DNA of 64,000 nucleotides. Origin: Ryuthela nishihirai (Eukaryota; Arthropoda; Arachnida; Araneae; Heptathelidae). The first letter of the stretch is position 1; every line of letters starts with the position of its first letter. The notes under the pieces were generated by a model, which saw only the letters and a program-made list of their open reading frames with translations, was not told the DNA's origin and did no database searches. Of the stretch, positions 11,937 through 64,000 are shown piece after piece. The DNA is taken from assembly GCA_038380435.1 (NCBI GenBank), contig JAWZYU010000024.1:53406613-53470612 (forward strand), in the 5' to 3' direction. The position numbers and the translations under genes were made by a program.

Positions 11937-12689
11937 ACATCAGGAGTGTAATATGGTTTGTAAGTCCTGGATGGAGATTAGTAAGAAGGTTCCTTCTACC
12001 CTTGTGCAACTCATCAACTCTATTAAAATGAGTATATAAACATAAAATGTTTATATACTAATTCAATAGCATAAAAAATGAATTAACATAAAATGTTAAT
12101 CAGGCTCAATGCACCTCTTTTGCTCTGTAGTAGTTATGTCCCTATTTCATATATATATTCAGTGATCCTCTTCACTGGTCATACTTTATTTCCAAGCCTC
12201 GTTCCTAGGCTTAATCGAAGCAGGAATATTCCATTAGCACACAGTAACATAAGAATATCATGCCGTGTGAGCACATGCAAAGTTGCATCAGCTGATGACG
12301 CAATTCTTGAATATTTTCATGACTAAAAAAAAGTCACGAGCTATATAATAGTAGCTAGTAGTATATTATTAGAAAGGTAAAGAGATTGAGAGTTATCTTT
12401 GCTGTTTTATGATGTGCGACGAAATTGTGTCGAGTTAAAAAAGCGTGATTAGCGATTTGCTAACAAATGTTTTGACTCCAATTTTTGAAGTATTTTAGGG
12501 ATAAATTATTGGATTATCTGTAAGTGAATTTTTGGTATGTCTTCCTCATCAGAGATTTCAGTATTTTAAACTTCGGAATATTTTTGCTTGTTTGGTAATT
12601 GCCATAAATTATCCGGTGCCTGACTAACCAGCATAAATTAAAAATCTTGTTTTGGAAGTTCGAGTTTGATTCAAGGAGTCATTACAAAG

Positions 12690-12810
12690 GGTAATAGACA
12701 GCTGTTAGGAGACATACTCGGTATGTTCTTTAATATACACAGGGTATAGCTCTCCTGCATAAGGGGCTACAGTTAAAGCATTCCACCCAACGGTCCCCTT
12801 TCTTATTGAG
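12690..12810 (-). mobile_element. SINE-A fragment
   Basis: Diverged body: CAGCTGTTAGGAGACA, TTCTTTAATATACACAGGGT, CATTCCACCCAACGG. Confidence 0.62.
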
Positions 12811-12866
12811 AGTAAAATGAGGTTAAGCTCTATCAGGCTTATCGAACATATAAACACATACATTCA

Positions 12867-12988
12867 GTGATGTACCCAGAATATTCTAATTTTTTGGGAC
12901 TATTTTTTGGGATTGCCTTAAGAAATGTACTATACTTAAGTTCCTAGGGGAGGGGGGGAGCTTATATCCTTCCTCTGGTACACCGCTG
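12867..12988. mobile_element. Possible short hAT-like MITE
   Basis: Ends CAGTGATGTACCCAGA and TCTGGTACACCGCTG form an imperfect inverted repeat. No clear 8-bp duplication. Confidence 0.4.
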
Positions 12989-13731
12989 AATACACAAGAC
13001 ACATCTGCGGATTAATAGTCAGGTATGCTAAATACTATACCTAGCAGGGCTAAATTAAATATATCACGTAGGATAATATGCATAATAATATTATTATAAC
13101 TTCTTGAGAAAAATAGATGAAATTTTATTTCATTTCAAATTCTTTACATATAGCATTACTTTAAGAAATAGTACATTTCTCTGCAAACAGCATTCAAAAC
13201 GTAATATTCTTTACTTTTTTTTTGTCAATGTCAAACCTCTCTTATTACAGGCTACTAGTGAAAACTAATGCAACTACAGAAGCAAAAAGTAAGACTAGGC
13301 ACTATTTTCTGAAATTAATAGAGAAAATATTTTTCATATCATATCAAACATTAAAAATTGTGTTAAAATATGAGAAAAATGTTTTTAAAATTGTATACTC
13401 ATTAAAAAATTTAAAGTGATGATCTGAAAAAAAAAACGATCTTAATGAAGATGTGATTGACACTACAAGAACAATATTTAGAAATATTAAAAGAATTTCG
13501 TTGATATAATTTTTTTCAAGATTCAGAATCTTAGATCTAAACGAAGTTACATCTGAACATTTAATCACATTGAAATTGAAATGAGCTGTAAGATAATACA
13601 AAATATGGTATTAGCAAAATAGTTTGAACAATCGTTATTGAACTTTCTTACTAAACCATTTAACCAGGGAGTTTTTTTAACATCCATGGTTATTTATTTC
13701 ATAGTCTTTCTTTTTAAACTATTTTCATTAT

Positions 13732-14298
13732 AGGGTCATTATCAAAGAATACCCATATTTTAAAGTGCTATATTTTATTAAATAATTAAATAACAAAAGT
13801 ATGTGTGTACAAAATGTCATGAAGCTCTCCTAGTTTTGTTTTGTATTCAACAGACTTCAATGTGGTGCTACTGGTAGCACAACAAATATCTATATGATAT
13901 TCAATTTCCATCCATACTCAGCTCGTCTGGGTAATACTTGCAACAGATGCAGTGATTCTCTCTTTTAAATGCTATAAATTACAATTCTTTTTCAGGATAA
14001 ACGATGTTTTTAATGCATTCCTCAAAAAAGAAATCCATTGGTGTAAGATTGGGATTTTTTGCGGACCACAAGATCAGTCCTCCTCTACTAATCCAGTGAT
14101 CTGGAAATTTGGCATTGAGGCCCCATTATATATGATACCAGTGCCATCATATTATGCTTCATACTGTGGTAATGAGGAAACTTTGAGAGTTTCTTTTTTT
14201 TATTTTGAGCACACAATTCATTTTGCTATTAAATTATTTAATAAAATATAACACTTAATTATTTAATAAAATATGGGTATTCTTTTATAATAACCCTG
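13732..14298 (-). mobile_element. Mariner-like element, deletion derivative with TIRs
   Basis: The ends are imperfect inverted repeats (AGGGTCATTATCAAAGAATA against AGGGTTATTATAAAAGAATA). The minus-strand interior reads HQWISFLRNALKTSFI then HLKERITASVASI, the C-terminus of a mariner-type transposase. Only the 3' part of the gene remains between the ends. Related TIR sequence occurs at 49605-49680. Confidence 0.72.
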
Positions 14299-14655
14299 TA
14301 CTTTCAATCATTATTTATCCATAACTGTAAATTTGAACTCATTAATAAATCTAGTGATGAAGAACTGGATTTTGCTAATGTTAAAAACAATTAGGCTATC
14401 TCCTGGACTGGAATACCCAGTAAATCACTACATCTAGTACTTTGTATTATTTGTAGCAATGGTTTCTTTAACCACCTAAGACACAGGTTCCTCACATCCA
14501 GTGGTGGAAATGGGATTTTTGAACTAGGGATATGACTTAATAAATCAATTCTATGACCACCCACCCACCCCCAAAATAAATAAATAATTTACTTGAAATA
14601 ACACTCAAAAGAACAGGCCACACACGTATGAAATGCTTGGGAATGGCGCAGGTCT

Positions 14656-15117
14656 CAGATGTTTGTCTAGAATGGTGTATGTTACAATGACCACAGTTAG
14701 TTTTTTTCATCTTCAGAACTAGTAGAACGCCATCATACCACAACCCATCCCATTTTCACCATTGCTCACAACTGATTAGAAGATATATATAATAAATTCT
14801 GTGATGTAAGATTGCTATTTTAAAATTTTCATTATTTACACCAACAGAAAACATTTATATTAACCAACTATAATCATTATTTAGCACACAGATGTTTGTC
14901 TAGAATGGTGTATGTTACAATGACCACAGTTAGTTTTTTTCATCTTCAGAACTAATAGAACGCCATCCTACCACAACCCATCCCATTTTCACCATTGCTC
15001 ACAACTGATTAGAAGATATATATCATAAATTCTGTGATGTAAGATTGCTATTTTAAAATATTCATTATTTACACCAACACAAGAACATTTATATTAACCA
15101 GCCATAATCATTATTTA
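14656..15117. repeat. 233-bp tandem duplication
   Basis: Units 14656-14888 and 14889-15117 are almost identical (start CAGATGTTTGTCTAGAATGG). A few substitutions indicate a moderately recent event. Confidence 0.9.
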
Positions 15118-15157
15118 GCATTATGGTTGATGTCGAGGACATCAACCATAATGCTAA
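15115..15157. repeat. Perfect 20-bp hairpin
   Basis: Arms 15115-15134 and 15138-15157 are exact reverse complements around GAG, directly at the end of the 233-bp duplication. Confidence 0.93.
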
Positions 15158-16197
15158 TTTAAAACCATAAGTTATAAAACTATCGAATTAACAATTATAA
15201 ATTTGAGCTTACTATAAATGTAGTGACAACAATCATGAAATCAGTGTATATATTCGGGAAGCTCTTAAAACATTCAATCTTAGAACAGACAGCACTTAGC
15301 AAACAGATGTGAGGTAGTGCTATCTTTTCTCAAATAAATAAAATAACTACTTGTTACCAGATCACACATTCAAAGTTCAGGAGACAGCTTTTAGTGTTTG
15401 TTTCACATTATTAATCTTCTGACACGTTTGTCTGTAGAATGTATAATATTTTAATATTATTATTTGCTGTGAAGAGAAATCTTACTATATACCATAATTG
15501 CTTTATATTGGGTTCATAATTATTGGAAGGAAAGATTATTTTCCATTTCACCATGCCTCTTATCAATATCTGTCATTTATATAAAAAAAAAACCCTTAAT
15601 TTTTCCTGCATCACAGGTATATATATCCACAAAAATATTGTCCTCAATGGCACAAAAAGTTTTAAGTTTAATACACAACATCAAGTCTATAAAACATGAA
15701 AATGACTGAGATTATAAATAAGCAATATTATATAACTTAGGATGCAAGAGCTTTCTGTAATTAGTAAAACAAAATATGGCAATATTAACACAAAATACTG
15801 CAACCGAACATTTTTCATCTTCATCATACTTAGTACGACTGAGCATAACAAGAAAAACACATCACCACATTCGGTTAACAAACTGATAATCCTTGCAATA
15901 CAGTTCATTGAACACATTAATACTATACAGCAATTATCTTCTATCTTAATATGCTAGCATTGAAAAGAATTCTTTAGCATAATACTTGTAGAATGCATTA
16001 CTTTCGCTAATAAAAATGTCGTATTTCCAGTGAAGTTCTGTTGATCCAATGTAACTAACTGAGAATGGTTATTGCAAACCTGTAACATAGAATTTGATAT
16101 TTCATAATAATCCCACAATAATCAGGTTGCCACAATTGTTTACTTTCTAACCAGTAAAAATAGTTTTATCAGTTTCCATTCACGTGGTATAGGTCAG
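15158..16197. other. AT-rich sequence, nothing recognised
   Basis: No coding signal or repeat found between the hairpin and SINE-A. Confidence 0.6.
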
Positions 16198-16594
16198 GTT
16201 GTTTTACCTCTGAGTGGCACTTTTTTTGCATACACTGGGCTAAATGGCCAAGTTACAAGGACCCCAATCCTAAGAGGTCAGAGAAAGTTTGGGGGAAGGG
16301 GACCCATTGAACAGCTGCTAGGAGACGGATGGTAGCCTCCCATTCAAGGCCATCTAGCATGTTCTTTAACATGCACAGGGTACAGTTCTCCTGCACACTA
16401 GGTGTATGCATTTGCACACAGATCTTGGCTTTACGTCCCATCAAACGGATGGCAGCCTTTCCAAGCACACACCTTTCTGACCAAGAGCAGGGTAGGAGTT
16501 TCACAGAGATAAATCTCAAAGCTGGCACAGTTTGGACTTGAACCTGGGAACTACAGACAGCTTGGTGCACTATCAACTGAGCCAACCCCCACCT
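16198..16594 (-). mobile_element. SINE-A copy
   Basis: Nearly full length, diverged. The 3' end TTGTTTTACCTCTGAGTGGC and a head with GACTTGAACCTGGGAACTAC are visible on the + strand. Target-site duplication not clear. Confidence 0.85.
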
Positions 16595-16599
16595 CTAGC

Positions 16600-18373
16600 T
16601 AAAGTATAACTTAGGTAAGCAGACAACTACAAAAACAATGTTCATACAGTTAAGTATAAAAGATATTATTAAGAGATGAATACAAATCTTTATTATATTT
16701 AGCATGGAACAGTAAATCACTGAAATCATAAAAACATAAAAATGAAATATTTTAAATAACTTCAAAAATAACATCATCTTGAAAGCAGGAACTGGAATAT
16801 ATCAGAATAGTTATAATAAAAGCATGTAGATGTTTCCTTACAGGTAAATGGATAGTAATTCATATGGCCATGACAAAAAGGTGGCAACTTGGTTTCAAGG
16901 CTAGCACAAGTTTTATTCTCTGTGAATAGGACTGAAAGATAAAATATATCCAGTCTTTGACTAACACAAAGTCTATCAACATGATTTTTTAAAGTAGTCA
17001 GCTAGCATGACTTTGTTTGATTTAATACAATTTCTCCACTACTTTCTATGAATGTTTATACTATTATATTTCCCATACAAGAAGTCATCTTGGATGCTTT
17101 CTTTGTCTCACCTATCCTTGTTCATAATTTCAGTACTTCTAAAAAAGATTTCTCACATTTTATTTTCTTGTACAAATTAGTGTATTTAAACACATCTATA
17201 ACATGTAATAAATTTGTAAATGATAAAGAACATGTTAATTATCATCAACTGATGACAATATATGCAAACACAAATTCACCGTGTTATTTAAAGTGTTATA
17301 ACTTGTCTTGTGTAAAGTATAAATGCCTTTAAACATCTTCATTACTCAATAATAATTTCTACAACAATTAATTTCTCCTTTCCAGTCTTCATTATTCGAC
17401 AATCATCTTTATGTTCCACGTATTAAAATAAAACAGCATTTAGCAGTGTTTTTTTAGCAACCTTTATTATTTTTCTTTTCTGTAAAAATCAGTTAACAAA
17501 ATATACATAGACAAAAAAACGCAAAACATTAACCATAATCGTAATAAAGGAATAAAACTGAAAATATGTCAATCAGTCCAGGATTCTGGAAGGCATCACT
17601 CCTATTTATATTATTATTAGAAATTTGTGTCCTACTAACATGATTTCAGCTTACATGAATTTTTTTTGAAGAACACATCTACTGTATTAGCTGGGAACTG
17701 GGTTTATATGTTTTGTAATATGTTTAAGCTTTCATTTCATAATAAGAATTATCATCAAATAAAGCGGTCTGTGACCTTAAAATTTCTCAATCAGAATTTG
17801 TTAAATGGGGATCAAGCAAGGGCATCATAGCCATCCATATAAGCTGTGATTCAAGAAAAGTATGACTACAATTACTTAAGTACAGGTGCTTGACAAAAGC
17901 ACATTCAAAACGTATTTGTTGTGATCTGAAATATATGACTGAAAAAACTAGCTACTTTAATAAATTGTCATTGAGACGTTTCATTGTGTATAGTTCAAAA
18001 TCATGTTAGCAATAGTACATTGGTGAGCTTGTTGTACAGCATTTTGATGATAATAAAATTACCACAGCATTTAACTAAAGGAAGAAATGGATTCCAAAAC
18101 ACAGCATTTGGAGATTGATTCACTGTTATATGAGTACCACGTTGACAATGAATTGGGCCAAACTTTAACTTTACAAACAGATCTGTTCCCTGAAATATAC
18201 CCCAATGGTTACATGCAATGATTGAGGTTGCACAATTAATAGATAAGATGGCAGCTTACTTCAAGCTATCTATTAACAGCAATAAACTTCTCTACCTCCC
18301 TCTTAAACATTGCTGTAAGATCAAAAACATTCAAAATATTAACATTCATAGCTTTTTTAAAAATATTACAGGA
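16600..18373 (-). other. Presumed ISWI 3' UTR and downstream sequence
   Basis: AT-rich sequence with no coding signal. On the minus strand the first exact AATAAA after the stop is at 17468-17463, which would give a 3' UTR of about 0.9 kb. Non-canonical signals nearer the stop cannot be excluded. No neighbouring host gene is seen to the left. Confidence 0.35.
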
Positions 18374-63280
<44,907 letters not shown>

Positions 63281-63489
63281 CTAAAATAAAATATGTGAGA
63301 TTTTATATTATTAAAGCAAAAGACATTAAAAATAAAAATATTTGCTTTATAATGTATTAAAAAAATTGACAAGTACTGTCCTTTCACATTTAATAAAATT
63401 TTGATACATTTCAATAAATTAGTAATATAATAATCAATCAATAGTAAATACACCAATTACCTGTTGAAACACAAGTCATAAAATGAAAA

Positions 63490-63867
63490 AATGAGTTTGC
63501 CGATTCTCAGGACCCAAACCCACATCTCTCCAGATTCATGCTAGAGTGTTCTAACCACAAAACTAGAATTGGCTCCATCATCCTTCCACTAATTTGACAC
63601 AAAGATCTCCCTGAACATGTCACTCTTGGTGCCATCTATGATTGGGGAAGGCAACTTCCAATGTTGCTCAGAATAAGATGTAAATAAGAAAGTCAAAGCA
63701 TTATCAATGAAATAATCAATCAATAATCTATGTATATACTATTGATTGATTATTTCATTAATAACACTTTGAGCATGAGTGACTTTCTAAATTACATCTT
63801 ATTCTGAGCAGCATTGGAAATTGCTTTCCACGATATAGATGGTGCCAAGAGTGACATGTCCAGGGAG
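63490..63867 (-). repeat. SINE-D-like copy in a foldback
   Basis: A tRNA-like head (+ strand CAGGACCCAAACCCACATC) is followed by an inverted repeat: 63607-63725 against 63740-63867, arms of about 120 bp, loop 14 bp. The inner ends AATCAATCAATA/TATTGATTGATT are exact. Shared body motif: GGTGCCATCTAT. Confidence 0.8.
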
Positions 63868-64000
63868 TACTGTATAATGTGCATTTAATTGCTGATAAAG
63901 ATAATAAAAAAAAGGAGAATTCATGAATTTAATAATAGACTATCACAGGAGACATCACATAAACATGAGCCGAACTAATGTCTCCCAGTTACATGCTAGG

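Overview
This is eukaryotic, AT-rich nuclear DNA in which small GT-AG exons sit in repeat-packed introns. It looks animal, and the protein most resembles arthropod ISWI. A chelicerate (for example a horseshoe crab or arachnid) is a guess from the mix of tRNA-derived SINEs, RTE-like LINEs, Tc1/mariner and hAT elements. The sequence cannot settle the species. I see no bacterial operon, CRISPR array, rRNA or functional tRNA.

The one host gene is the 3' half of an ISWI-type SNF2 chromatin-remodelling ATPase (SMARCA5/SMARCA1/Drosophila Iswi family). It lies on the minus strand from 63280 (the first exon seen, inside the second helicase lobe) to the stop codon at 18374-18376. Twelve coding exons total 1554 bases (517 codons plus stop), and all fit together in frame. 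They give helicase motifs V and VI, the post-helicase/NegC linker, HAND, SANT and SLIDE domains and a short basic tail. The N-terminal half and the promoter lie beyond base 64000. Eleven introns, 309 bp to about 8.8 kb, make up about 96% of the gene span here, and every one has GT and AG ends.

Layout. 1-16.6 kb holds no host gene that I recognise. It has decayed Tc1/mariner pieces (1.8-3 kb, 8.3-9.8 kb, 13.7-14.3 kb), a ZMYM1-like hAT transposon with TIRs (3301-7387) carrying a nested SINE, a short tandem array broken by two SINEs with target-site duplications (9.9-11.05 kb), a 233-bp tandem duplication and a perfect 20-bp hairpin. 16.6-18.4 kb is presumed 3' UTR and downstream sequence. 18.4-64 kb is ISWI exons and introns. 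The introns hold two solo LTRs of one family (19029-19765, 42082-42820), a well-kept but 5'-truncated RTE-like LINE with a 15-bp TSD (22722-25522), several older copies of that LINE, a TTAA-flanked MITE inside one of them, a hAT MITE with a perfect 8-bp TSD, a Tc1 transposase fragment, a Jockey-like RT scrap, a possible piggyBac remnant and large foldback or tandem structures (35.6-37.35 kb, 38.2-40 kb, 63.6-63.87 kb).

At least four tRNA-derived SINE groups recur on both strands. I call them A to D here; these are local names, not database names. Nested insertions with target-site duplications give a relative order of events. I found no convincing new host system. The most novel items are the unclassified foldback/tandem arrays, the SINE families and their nesting, and a 55-bp intronic hairpin close to an ISWI splice donor.
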